Assembly: GCA_030280995.1 (NCBI GenBank)
Contig: JASXTE010000005.1
Coordinates: forward strand, 33,865,501-33,929,500
Length of the DNA stretch: 64,000 nucleotides
Source of the DNA: Hemileia vastatrix
Taxonomy: Eukaryota > Basidiomycota > Pucciniomycetes > Pucciniales > Zaghouaniaceae
Reading direction: 5' to 3'
The notes under the pieces are model-generated. The model was not told the DNA's origin. It saw only the letters and a program-made list of their open reading frames with translations, and did no database searches. Position numbers and translations under genes: made by a program. Below are positions 1 through 11,410 of this stretch, one piece after another; positions within the stretch are counted from its first letter, which is position 1; every line of letters starts with the position of its first letter.

Positions 1-384
1 CTCAACCAATATACTTCTTATTTCCTTTTTTTAGCGACTATAGATTTTCAATCTTGTCTTTTGCAGCATATGTGCTGACAATTCCAAGCTTTCTACGAGT
101 TTCATCGGTTCGATGAAAGCACTTCATTTACAGTCCTTTATCATTCTTATTTGTTGAGAGGTGTCTCTTAAATATATTTTCCTTAAATTTAATGTTCTAT
201 TTTCTGTTTTGCCGGGATAATTTTTGAAACTTGAAGGAAATGTATCAAGTGGAGAAATCTAAGGTTAAGCTGTCAAAATGGTGTTCCATCTATAAAGCAA
301 TTACATGCCGATTCTTACCTTTCAACTCAGTTTTTTTTAACTACATCTTAAACCTTTCTACATAACTCTTCTGGACAATTCTCA

Positions 385-3300
385 ATGCATTTTTCTTTTT
401 CTTTATTTTTACCACTGATGCTAGCTCATATACTACTACTACTATTTAACAGAACCGTTTTCACATTAAATTCGTCTTATTCGCTTTCTCACCATGCACC
501 CATAAAAGTATTGAAAGATTGTCGCGTTCAGCCACATATCAGTCCATCATTCGGTAGGAGACAGTTTGAACGGCGCTCAAGCGTGTTGCGGTCGATCACC
601 AGGCAGTTTTCTTCAAAAGAATTAGAAAGTTCAGATGTTGCCAAAGTTGCTCAGAATGCTGATTTGCCTCGCGATTTTAACAAATCCATCGGTCCCTTTG
701 TCAAACTGGATGGTTCTGGCAAGAAACCTGACACAGAAAAGGTAAGCAAACATTCAAGGAGCTCACCCGATGCTATTGCTGAGAGGCAGGACTGATCCAC
801 AGAGCAAGAGAACTAGAAATATCTTTAATAAATTTTTAAAGGGTTTTAAAAATTTTATAATCTTTTGTCAAAAACTCTATCTTAAAATTTGTAGGTGGGC
901 TTCAAAAAGTTTCAACACAACAAAAGAGAGTAAGTTAGATTTTTTTGCGATAGTAAAACTTTTTTCTAAAATGAGAGTTAAAAATTCTGACCGAAATATG
1001 ATATACAATGGTTCCTTTCGCTCTTTTAATTCAATTAGTGAATGTGGACGTGGTTCCTCCATATGGTAAGTCATCAACTATTTTTTTTGAGGAACTTTTT
1101 TTCACCTTAGGATTTTTATATTATTCTCTTTCTCTACACAAAAGGTATGAATAAATTTACTCTCACGTTTCAAAAAATAATTCTTGATTCATCAATTTTT
1201 TCATTTTAACTTGATCTAACTCAAAACCAAGGCGGTTAGTCAAATTATATTTCTTTGCTAGAAGTTCGTTGAAAAATTTATAAGCTCATCAAATTGATTT
1301 TTATAGTGGATCCAGAGGAGTTTGAAAACAGGAAGATTATTGCCCGAAAAATAAAAGCAGTAGTTCCGCCTGGAAATGATGATTTCAATATGTGGAACGA
1401 GATTGTGAAAGGTTTTTTAAAAATTGATAGCATGAGTGAGTGGGGACCTCATAGACAGCATAAAAATCCGCATGCACTTTTGGGCAATTCAATCTTGATC
1501 TTATATAGGGAGAAACTTCACCGGAGACAAAAGATGTTGGCTATAGAGATCATACTCCATATATATAAGTACAATCCGGAGGTTCATGATTACGTTATTA
1601 CCGATTCTATGATCCAAAATAAAGAAATGATGCGCACTTTCCTAAGATTAATACAATCCATGGACGATAAACAGATAAAGGAAATTAATGGCTTGGAGTC
1701 CTTCATTTCGGATATCAAGAAGAGTAAGATATTTATTGATGATGATGTCTACAATAATCATTGCTTAAAAATCACATTTTTCAAATTACGAAATAGACCC
1801 AGTTGGAGCTGAATTTTATGAGAGGACTATTTTGCTGAATAATGAAGACTTGAAATCTTCAACTCCTTTAAAAAGAAATGTTTCGGCGTTTAAGCACTTG
1901 AATATTGTAAATGACGAAAACCACGATGGCAAAGAAAATCAAAAAGTCTTAAGTTTTTGCCAATCCATTTTTAAGGAAATGTCCGGTAAGAACACAAATG
2001 AGGAGACGAAAAGATTGGGCTTCAAAATTCTAGAACATATAACAAAACATAATACACCGGCATATAATAATCTAGTGGAAAGAATTACATCAGATGATAA
2101 TATCCTCTTAGTCCTCGACTCTGTGATTAAGAGTTTATACGATGGCGATTTTTCAAAAAAAATTCCTTCCAATTCTCTACTTTATGCACTTTTAGACGGT
2201 ACGTCAATTTTCAAGTATCTTATTTTATATAGCGTAAAGCAAAATTTTGTCCGGAACTGACGTTAATTTATTGCTCAAGACCAACGGACAAGCTGGCTTT
2301 TTCAAAAATTGCTTGTAAAAAGGTTGATAAAGGAAGCTGGTATTATCACTGGAGATATCAGAAGATTTTCAAAAACAGCGTTAGAGAAACCGATTCTCAA
2401 AGATGGCCTAAGCGTATACAGAGAAGGTTTCTCCCTTATAAGTCAGGAGCTTACAGCCTCTAGTAACAGACCATTATATTATATATTACGTTATTGTGCA
2501 AATCATCCCGATGTTATGGAAGAAATGAAACAAGATGTTATCAAAAATAACTTTTTTTTCAATTTTATGGTAATCCAATTCAAAAGAGAATATCCTGAAG
2601 GTGTCATCGATACTGCTCACCCAATTGCGTTTGAATATAAGTTTCTCAAACGTAAGAACTTTTTTTTTCCGCAGGATCTGAGAATTGTTTCTGATCAAAA
2701 GTAGTTTATTCTTCGTACATTAAAAGTGGAACACCGAATTTCTCTTGCTGAAATGTTTGATCGTGCTGGAATAATCATCACTTATAAAAATGAGCTTAAA
2801 AGTCAAAAAATGCTCAACATTCGAGAAATTTTTTCCGCTTTACCTCAGGGTTTGTTTCCAAGAGAAAAAATAGTCACATTGATCAAACTTATTTTCAATT
2901 ATATTGGAAGTGGAGATGCCTCAAGGCATACGGGAACGAGAAGCAGGTTACAGTTCTGGAAAGGAATCGGACCAAGTATAGAAAGTGTAAACGAATGCGG
3001 AGATATCTTGCGCCACATATATTACTATTGTTTTGAACATAGAAAACTAATCCAAACTGAATTCAAATCATTTTATGCGCGGGTCAATTTGTTCAGATGG
3101 GCGACTCAGCAATGGAACCTTTCTCATGGAATCAGAGCACCAGATAATGGATATTATAGACTCTTTCCAGGTTGGATAACAAGTGGTGAGTTTTTTTAAT
3201 ATAATTTTACTAAGATGAAATATGATCTTTGAGTTTAATTAACCACTATGATATATTTTCTGGATGCATTCCCCAGAAGGTGAGGGGCCACCTTCCATCT

Positions 3301-3476
3301 ATTCAAGAATTTGTGATGCTATTAGTAGCTCATCTATTGTGACGGTACTTGCCTGCAAAAAAATTTATATGTAATTATTTTATTTTTCCATTTGAAGCTT
3401 CATGTTTTTTATTTAATTGTGTTTGCTTCATTTTCAGGGAACGTACTATTTCTCATCAGCTGGCAAAATTAGCTGA
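385..3476 (+). CDS. Putative secreted protein with four ~130-residue internal repeats
   Basis: I do not recognise the family. The ATG at 385 opens a hydrophobic N-terminus (MHFSFSLFLPLMLAHILLLL) that looks like a signal peptide, followed by a basic stretch. By eye the exons are 385-741, 803-1065, 1332-1723, 1797-2198, 2280-2651, 2727-3185, 3277-3344 and 3438-3476. All are phase-consistent, total 2352 nt and give 783 residues. The TAG at 2702 falls inside the 2652-2726 intron. The weak point is the exon 2/3 junction, because the nicer acceptor at 1306 is out of phase. Exons 3, 4, 5 and 6 each carry one copy of a helical repeat with related cores: IILHIYKYNPEVHDYV, ILEHITKHNTPAYNNLV, ILRYCANHPDVMEEMK and ILRHIYYYCFEHRKLI. 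No catalytic motif is visible. It is the only gene in the window that is not inside or part of a transposon. A secreted host-interaction role is only a guess from the signal peptide. Confidence 0.6.
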
Positions 3477-5386
3477 AGTAAATAAAAGTTTAGCGAAAAG
3501 TTCATACCGAAAATTACAAAACACTAACTAAGAAAATCCAAGTGGAGATCGGCCAAACCTTCACTTATGATAAAAATGAGTTGATAAATATTGTTTTTAT
3601 GAAATGATATTCTCTAGATGGATAAACTTTATTTTCTCAAAAAATGAAAGGTAAATTTGTCACAAATGTGCCTCATATTCACAATTACTATTTTAATTAA
3701 TTTTATGTAGCAAAAGATAAACCTATAAAATTGTGTGCCATAACTTGAAGAAACCCAATCCTTTTATAACAAATATAATAACAGAATCAATAAGTATTCT
3801 GCCCTTAAATCTATTGGTCTTGTACCAATGTGGCCTAATTACAAATATATGAAAATAAAAAATGGTTAATAAGGATAAAATAACTATAAAGTAAGTATAC
3901 CTTACCTATAGGTAAAATATAAAGTGTTAAATGAGAAAGAGAAGATGAAAGAATATAATGCCACAGACACAGTATATAAATCACTAACTGGCTCAATACT
4001 AACAGGTCATATTTATGGAAACAAATTATGATGGTGATTGTTAATATGTGTTTTTGGTTGTTGTATGATAAGTTAGATTGTTTAATGTATTCCCCTTCTA
4101 ATTTCGAGTCTAAAGGCTTTATATGCATAGTTAAGTCACTTGCCTTACTTTTCCTGCCAGAGCATCCCAGAGTTTGTACAGAGCTTGTACAGACTTTTGG
4201 ACTCAATTAGAGCCTTAAAACCTTAATAAAAGTAACTAAATATTACAGATGATAGAGGTACTTCTTTATTACATTCCCAACAAATTTTTTGTAGTCAGCA
4301 CAGCCTAATTCATTCAATTGAAAATCATCAAAGTTAAGGAAACTGTGAAAAATAAAAAATTATTAAAAATACTTTATAAAAAAAATTAAAAATATAAGAA
4401 AAATAGTAAAAATTCCCAGAAAATTCCTAAAGGATCATGAGACTCCTGAATTTTATTCCCATGTTCTTTTAAACCTATACTTGCATTTCTTTACCATTAA
4501 ATCATTGATTTCATCTTGACTGGTATAATTGACCCATTTACACAATATAACCATCCATTCCTTTTAAATAAAAAATTATATAAAATTGGATTGGCCTTTC
4601 CAATATCTAAAATAACCATCCTAAATCCATCTAAAAATTTTTTTGAGTGCCATACTAATCTTTAGACTTCCACATCCTCCCTCCAATGAAGAATGTCCCA
4701 AATTCTAAAATTTGAATATTTGATCAATCATATATCAATCTCCTCTTCATCCTCTTCAACAATCATCTCCAATCCACATATTCAGCTTCATCTTCATCAT
4801 CATCATCAATATAAAATTTCTTCAAAGAATTTATCTCTCTCATGTGAATTATGTGCCAAATACCAGGTTCCTTGTCTAATTTCTAATCCTGGCCTTCCTG
4901 GAAGAACTGCCTGTGATCTTTGAAAGCTCAAGAAAATCAAATTTATTTTTCCAATAATTAATTTCATGACTAATTTATATACTGGCCAAGCAACTTTACC
5001 TGATCCAACCATACCTAAAAAGAGACTGTCGAAAATTCACACTTTCTTCAGAAATATTAAGGCCAAAACAGCTTCCTCTTCTAAAAAACCTATTCCTGAT
5101 CCTAAAATACCTCATCCATCTCAAGATCCTAATCCAATTATGTCAGTCTCCCCTCTCAGTTTTTCTTAAAGTTTGTTTTCTGGCTCAAAAATTTAGTTCA
5201 TCATTTAATTATTTTAATTCATCATACTTATAACAAATCCATCTACATAATCCTCTTCCAAATCCAAGTTTCTTTTAAGTTATTGAGATCACCAATACAT
5301 ATGATGTTGGCTGGGTACAGATCGACTATATTAATAATTATCCTAAGTTCCATAGATATCTCTTTTATTAGTTTTCTGTGATGATA
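3477..5386. other. Intergenic AT-rich sequence
   Basis: I see no gene here. Open frames near 3.8-4.2 kb and 4.7-5.2 kb are short, low in complexity (Ser-, His- and Ile-rich, from TCATCATC-type repeats near 4.75-4.81 kb) and lack recognisable domains or convincing introns. Confidence 0.5.
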
Positions 5387-5389
5387 TGA

Positions 5390-7252
5390 CACCACACAAT
5401 ATGGGGGGCGGACTTGCTAGCAAGTCCCCAACCTTGAACCCTAATTCATATCTTTTTGAGCCCACATTGAATTAGTGATGAAACCACCAAGAAAAAATAT
5501 TGACATTCTGTTAAACTCAATATGAATACAACTTGAACATTTAATGAAGCATAGGTAATAATACTTTGAACAAATCTTGAGATATGAAGAATGAGATTTT
5601 TTATAGAAATTTTAATACAGTGCAGACCACACTCAAATTAATCTGAAAAATACATATTTTAAACTTTTTAAACAGTTTCTTTTCAATTTTAAAAAAAAAG
5701 AACCCCAATGTATAGATCCGGCAAGATACCATCTGACATTATTATATAATTTTCTTTGGCCAGAAATACATGGAGAAACTACAATTTGAAATATTTCAAT
5801 TTGTTTATGAAAGGTTATTTTGCGCATTTATATTATTTATTGTATTATTTTCAAGAATTGAAGAAATTATATACTTATTTTATGACTAGATAATATTGAT
5901 TATTGTAAATCATTAAAATATCTAAAGAAGGTGCAAAAATCTTAAAAATTATGTTACAAAGACTTTACTTAGACATATAATTTTCAAATTCGATTGACAT
6001 ACTATATTTCACTTTTAAAAAAAATTTCATACTAATATTTATTAAAATTAATTTTCCCTCTTCTTCAAAAATTTCAAAATATAAAAATGTATATTTTTAT
6101 TTGATTTAAGTAAATGAAGAGAATAACAGTATAGGAGTTGTAGATTTTTAGGATTAAAGGAATTTTTGTGCCCACTCTTTGTAACATATTTTATATATTT
6201 TATATTTTTTGTATATTTATTTTGTATTACTATCTTCTTTTATCATCCTTTTTTACTCTCTCTCAAGAATACCCCACTCTTTTCCCTTTGAAATATTTCT
6301 TTATCTTCACCTCATCTTTCTCCCCAAACTTTTCACTCCCTTTGTCAGCATTTTCAACCCCTATCCACATTTGCATCACCCTCTCCACTCCTCTCCTTCC
6401 AGTTTACTTACCTCCCCATTTCTCCCTAACACTTTGTTTTTATATACAGAAATAGGGACTGAGTTGAAAGGGAGGAAATCGGGGTTCAAGGATTGTGGAG
6501 GCAAGTTAAAGGGGAGGAATGGGGCTACAAGGGTTTGGGAGGCTGGATAGAGGGGTGAGGAAGGGTATATGGGTTAGTGAAAAGGTTGGGAAAGAGTTGG
6601 AAGGAAAGAGTAAGGGTTCTGAGGAGTTTTGAATGAAGAAAAGGGTCAGGGTGAGGTTGAGAGGGGTGAAATGGAGATCAAAAGAGGATGGCATACAATG
6701 GGGCTGGGAGGATAGCAAAAGGGGTGGGGAGGGAAGACAAGCATGTGTTGATAGAATTGAAAGGTATGGGGATTGGTGCAAACAGAGTGTGAAAATAGGT
6801 GGATGAACTCTGTTCTTTGGGTGAAGAACAGAGTTCACTTCCATAAAATATTAGCTGAAACATAGTTTTCAATCCTGTAAAAACAGTTGTAGGTAATAGA
6901 AAAAGTCACTAATTTTTTTTATATGAAATCTGAAAGTTTTTAATAAAATTATTTTATTTAAGAATTGTGATATTGTAAATTGATTTTTATTAATCAACTT
7001 AATTTAATAAACTATTATTTAAATAAGTTGCTTCAAAAAATACTATGCATTGGGTAGACTCATGGAACAATTTTTTCTGGCTTCCATTCAGTTATCCTCA
7101 CACTTTCACTATGTTTTCAATATAGATCCATTATTATTTTTGTGATACTTCAAGTTAAAGTTCAGTATTACTTCAGTCTGAGTTCCATCTGATTTCCATC
7201 TGACTTCAAGTTGAGGACTTGCTAGAGGGTCCCCCCCAAATATTGCGTGGTG
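5390..7252. mobile_element. Non-autonomous CACTA-like transposon, 1.86 kb
   Basis: The left end reads CACCACACAATATGGGGGG followed by the palindrome GGACTTGCTAGCAAGTCC. The right end is its inverted counterpart, ending in ATATTGCGTGGTG, with the terminal palindrome partly eroded. A 3-bp target duplication TGA lies at 5387-5389 and 7253-7255. Subterminal sequence matches the two short MITEs at 30558 and 33729 (the CAACCTTGRA side on the left, CAGTCTGAGTTCCATCTG on the right), so it is a longer member of the same family. No transposase is visible inside. The middle switches from pyrimidine-rich (about 6237-6440) to purine-rich (about 6450-6830) on the plus strand. Confidence 0.8.
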
Positions 7253-7255
7253 TGA

Positions 7256-9655
7256 AGCATAAATTTTTAACTTATTTTCAGGAGACTCCTGCCAATAATA
7301 ATGAAGATATTATGAAGAGAAGATTTCAAATGCAAAGTTGTGATACTAATGTAGAAAGATTTTAGTGCTGATAAATATTATTTCTGGTTGATTTTAATTT
7401 TCTCTCTGACTTTAATAAAATAAACTTGAAATAACTGTATTTGACTTGTGATGATTCCACTACTGAGAGCAAGGTTTTAATTCCTTCAGACTCCCATCTA
7501 ACAATCTTTACTTTGTTACGCCATGAGAAGGTGGGCTCCTCACCCACTGAGCCAAATAAATTGATTCCATTCTTTCCGTAAGGTCCTCCAAGTTTCCACC
7601 TTTATAGTCTACCAAAGAGACTCACTAATAATCCATCTCCTTTCCAACTTCAAAACATTCAGCACCACAACATTCAAATAAATTTCCATCTCTTTAAAAA
7701 CCTCCAAAACGTTTGTCAGAGTTTTTCATATTTGCCAGAATTTTTTAGCACCTTTATTTTCAGTCTTTAAAATATCCTTCAATAACCCTTTAAAATTTCC
7801 ATCTTTCCTTAAAAATAATAAAATAGGTCTGTTTTGACATCTTCATTTTCTAAAGTTAGTTGCACCATATCTATCAATTATTGAGTTGTCCAAATGAGTG
7901 AGTATCATTATTAGTACTGATGAACCAGTGATAAAATAAAAATTACTGAATTGAGCTTCCAAATAGATTATCATTCCTAATGGAAAAATATGGGAAACCA
8001 AAATTTTAACTGATTCCAGTTAATAGTCTTGGTGGACTACCCTTCTGAAAACCCCTACACAAATTGTCAATATAAAAAATTAAACTCCAGCTTAAGCTCT
8101 TTGTGGACCAAATAATGATTACTTGCCAGTTTAAGGTCATGGAGGAGTAAAAAGAAAGTAATTTCCAGTTTAGGGTAATAGTGGACCAATTCCAACACAA
8201 CCTTTACCATAAAAAATCAAAGGTTGATAGCATCCTCAGAATCAATAATTAAATCAAGACTTCTGAGGACCCTTCCATATTTTTATTGCTACATTTCCAA
8301 TACACTTTTTCTTATACACATCAATTTCCAGTTTAAGGTCTCAGAGGACCATCCAGAATAAGAAAAAAAATCCTCTCTACAAAAATGTTCATATCATCTT
8401 GTTTTTTGTTGAAACTCAGTTTTAATTCTTGATGGACTAGAAGATCAAAAAAATAAATCTGAAAAAATCCTTAAATATTCAGTATAAAGTCTTAAAGAAC
8501 TAACAGATCCAAAATAGTATTAAATAAAAATCTTTGAGAAATCTTTAAAACCAGACATTTAAAAGTCTTGGAGGACTAAAAGAATATCTTGAACTAAAAT
8601 TCAGCATATATTAAACTGCATTAGACCATTCTCTTTGTATAAAAATAGTAATAATAATATAAAAGAAATAAAATATATTTAAAAGAAAATTTAAAATTTA
8701 AAATCATATAATTATTATTTGATTTTGGATTTTTTGATATTATTATTATTATTATTGAGTTTATGATTTAGTATTTATAAACTTTAAAACATGAAAATAA
8801 AATTTTAATTGAAATATTTGAAATTAAAATATATTCAAATTTAAAAGATATTCTAAGATTAAAAAATTTACATTAAAAAATATAAGGATGCCCCCCAGTC
8901 ATTTGATGAGCCATACCCCTGAAATCATACCCACATCAAAGTGCATCTTGATGTGGGATACACAAGAAAGAAATTGAAAAAAAAACATAAATAATTCTGA
9001 AAATTTTTCAAAATCATAAATAGCATAGTAAATAAATGATCACTGGGTGGGCTCCCTCAAGTTTATAAAAATGATCAGAGACCACCAGTGAGCATTATCC
9101 CTGAAAAAATTAATTTGACAAAATTAAGAACTAAAAAAAATTCAAACAGAAAAAATAAAAATAAAAATTCAATAACAAAAATAAAACATAAAAAAATAAA
9201 TCTTGAATCCAGCTTCAAATGAGTGTAATAAATTGATGTCATATTGATGCAGCTTATAGTCTTAGAGGACTACCTATATGACAAAAAAAAGCCAAGATTC
9301 AACTAGAAACTGGAAAAATTTGGTAAAAACCATTGTGGTGTAATTGTGTATAGAGCATCCAGCCCATCAATTACCCCAGACTTTCCAATATTTAATTTAG
9401 AAGGTTCACCCTGTGAACACTTCTACCAAAAATCATTACATTCCAAAATGAATTATTCACCATAATATTTTTGTAATTTGAATTTGACAAATGTTTTCTT
9501 CAAAATGATTGTGGGTAGTTTATTCTCATTTTGGTGGAATTATTGATAAATGAGAGTAATTAATTTTTACTCATTTCAGAGTTGGTACATTGTATCAATA
9601 ATTAGTAGTATACCCTCATTTCAGAGTTAGACTTTGGAACTCCTTCTGCCTCTAG
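7256..9655 (-). repeat. 3' untranslated end of a minus-strand Gypsy element (Gypsy-B)
   Basis: No gene. The segment contains many degenerate copies of a motif reading, on the minus strand, roughly CCTCCAAGACTTTAAACTGG (plus-strand forms such as GTCTTGGAGGACTAAAAG near 8.57 kb, and others near 8.02, 8.12, 8.33, 8.42 and 9.26 kb). The same kind of motif, CCCCCAAGACTATAAACTG, is repeated just downstream of the integrase in the Gypsy element at 55.7-55.9 kb. This placement makes the segment the equivalent 3' region of the minus-strand element whose integrase tail lies at 9.66-10.2 kb. The remainder is AT-rich. Confidence 0.5.
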
Positions 9656-10215
9656 AGTAGAACTGCTTCACTTGTTCAGTAGCTACCCTATGTTTTAACA
9701 CAACACCATCCACCTCCTCTATAAAATTATGAGCCACCAGATAATTTATCTCTGACTGTATATGGTCTACTCCACCTATCAGAAAACATTTTACCCCATT
9801 GACATTCCAAACTCCTATTATACACCAAAACCATATCTCCAGCTTTCAAAGTCTTTTTAATTCTATGATACAACCTATTATCCAAATATCTTACTGACTG
9901 ATCTATAATGTTCATAATTATTGAATATTCCTTCTCCAAGGTTTCTTCTTTCTTTTCTAGCTGAACCATTCTTGCACATAATAGTTCTTCAGTAGATTTG
10001 ACTGTATCCCAGTCTACTCCAAGATATGATTCAGCCTCCAGATCAACTGGGAAAACAGATTTTTAACTAAAAAAATAGTTTGTAAAGTGAATATCCTGTT
10101 GTCCTTTTGGAAGTGATTCTTTCAGCAAATAAAACTAATGGTAAATAGTACCTTCACTTGTCAGAACTTGTTCCATAAATTTTAACCAAAGAATCCTTAA
10201 TAACTCTATGCCCTC
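9656..10215 (-). pseudogene. Ty3/Gypsy integrase C-terminal remnant (Gypsy-B)
   Basis: The open part (9727-9969) encodes DMVLVYNRSLECQWGKMF followed by RWSRPYTVRDKLSGGS, the post-core C-terminal region of Ty3/Gypsy integrases. It aligns with VLVYNRILESQWGKMF and RWNGPYRVRSQVSGGS in the element at 54.8-55.4 kb. Upstream minus-strand sequence to about 10.2 kb continues the homology (protein text around the LGVDW-type segment) but with stops. The homology stops at 10216, where the LTR of another retroelement begins, so the older Gypsy copy appears interrupted there. The rest of this copy is not visible in the window. Confidence 0.75.
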
Positions 10216-11410
10216 TTTCAGCCTAGGTATCCCCAGAAATGAGTATTTCTTATTCTTAAAATAAAATAACCTTTATTATATTAAGCTTATAAGTAAAAAT
10301 TATGGTTATAATACTTATATATATGGCTATAATACATATATATATGGTTATTATTTCTATATATAAATTTATTACACTATTAACTCATTTATATAAGTTT
10401 ATATAGCTTATCCATAGCCCTATAATATTTATTAAGGTGCTAATGGAGTCATATTATACTTATATTAAGTGATATTTAGTAATTATAGACATACATAAGC
10501 TTATATGTATGCATAAACCTCATATTCAATGAAATATGTAGCTATATTATGTATATATAGGTCTATAAGCAAGTTTAAACCTCTAAATAGCCTATAAGCT
10601 TAATTTTTCTATTTATTTTAGCTCATATGGATTTATTAAATGGAATCATCATGCATACATAAGTATATACACCTTTTTGAGGAGCATATATCCAGTTTGG
10701 ACAACTTAATCTGCTTTTTATGATGGATTTTCACGGATTTATGGTTAGGATATGATTACTGGGTTAATATGGATGCTTGGGGATGTTATTAGAGGCTTGG
10801 AGAGTTGATTGGTCTCCTTTATATTTTTTTTGCTTCATTTTATTCTCTTTGGATGAGTCATTTTAAATTTTTCTTAATGGTGTCTGCTTTTATCTGTTTT
10901 CTCTATTTATGGTATGGGTGTATGATATCATTACTTGTGTTGGAGGGTCCTTACTAGAGGTCTGGGTGTTTATAATTCTTGAAGTGAATTACATAGGGAG
11001 TTATGGGACCTCACAGTAATTTAATTGCCAAGGATAGCAGTGACATCATCTGGATTGAAGGTCTTTGCACTCCAGTGTATTTTGCTACAAGTAAGGGAGG
11101 ATTTGATGGGTTATTGGACATAAATTACTTACTAAAACTCAAATAAATATCATTAAACAATTATTATCATATAAAAATATATTTTAAATCCTTTATAAAT
11201 TAATATTATCTCTATATTAGCTATAAATATATGTTATTAACCTATTTTCCACAATTAGCCTGTACCAATCCAAATATTGTAAGTCAACACTGAGAATAAC
11301 TACTTTATTAGTATTCCCCTGAGGTTTAATCACTAAATAAGTTTTCAATAAGTAGTTGGACAATTAATAATTGCTATTAAATCAAACTTAGATACTTGAA
11401 TACACTGAAA
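10216..11410 (-). repeat. 3' LTR of the minus-strand Retro-A element
   Basis: This is about 1.2 kb, collinear with the solo LTR at 18982-20158 and, in reverse orientation, with the LTR at 44047-45221. Shared landmarks are the start CAGCCTAGGTATCC, the block GGAGGGTCCTTACT, the block GATAGCAGTGACATCATCTG and the end block CCCCTGAGGTTTAATCAC. Expected TGTCAG/CTGACA ends have drifted to TTTCAG and CTGAAA. It lies downstream of a minus-strand gag-protease region, so on that strand it is the 3' LTR. Confidence 0.75.

Noticed and set aside
2652..2674. A 23-nt intron (GTAAG..CCGCAG)
   Set aside because: Too short for splicing and it would lead into a stop; the 75-nt alternative fits phase and length.
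2702..2704. In-frame TAG that would truncate the secreted-protein gene
   Set aside because: It lies within a phase-consistent 75-nt intron (2652-2726, GTAAGA..AAAAG) that joins the two open frames.
4693..5169. Ser/His-rich and Pro/Lys-rich open frames as small secreted proteins
   Set aside because: Low-complexity TCATCATC-type sequence, no plausible introns or upstream promoter-like features, nothing supporting expression.
6168..6872. Membrane-protein-like or Pro/Ser-rich open frames in the 1.86-kb element
   Set aside because: They arise from the pyrimidine/purine-biased stretch on either strand; no start context, introns or homology support a gene.
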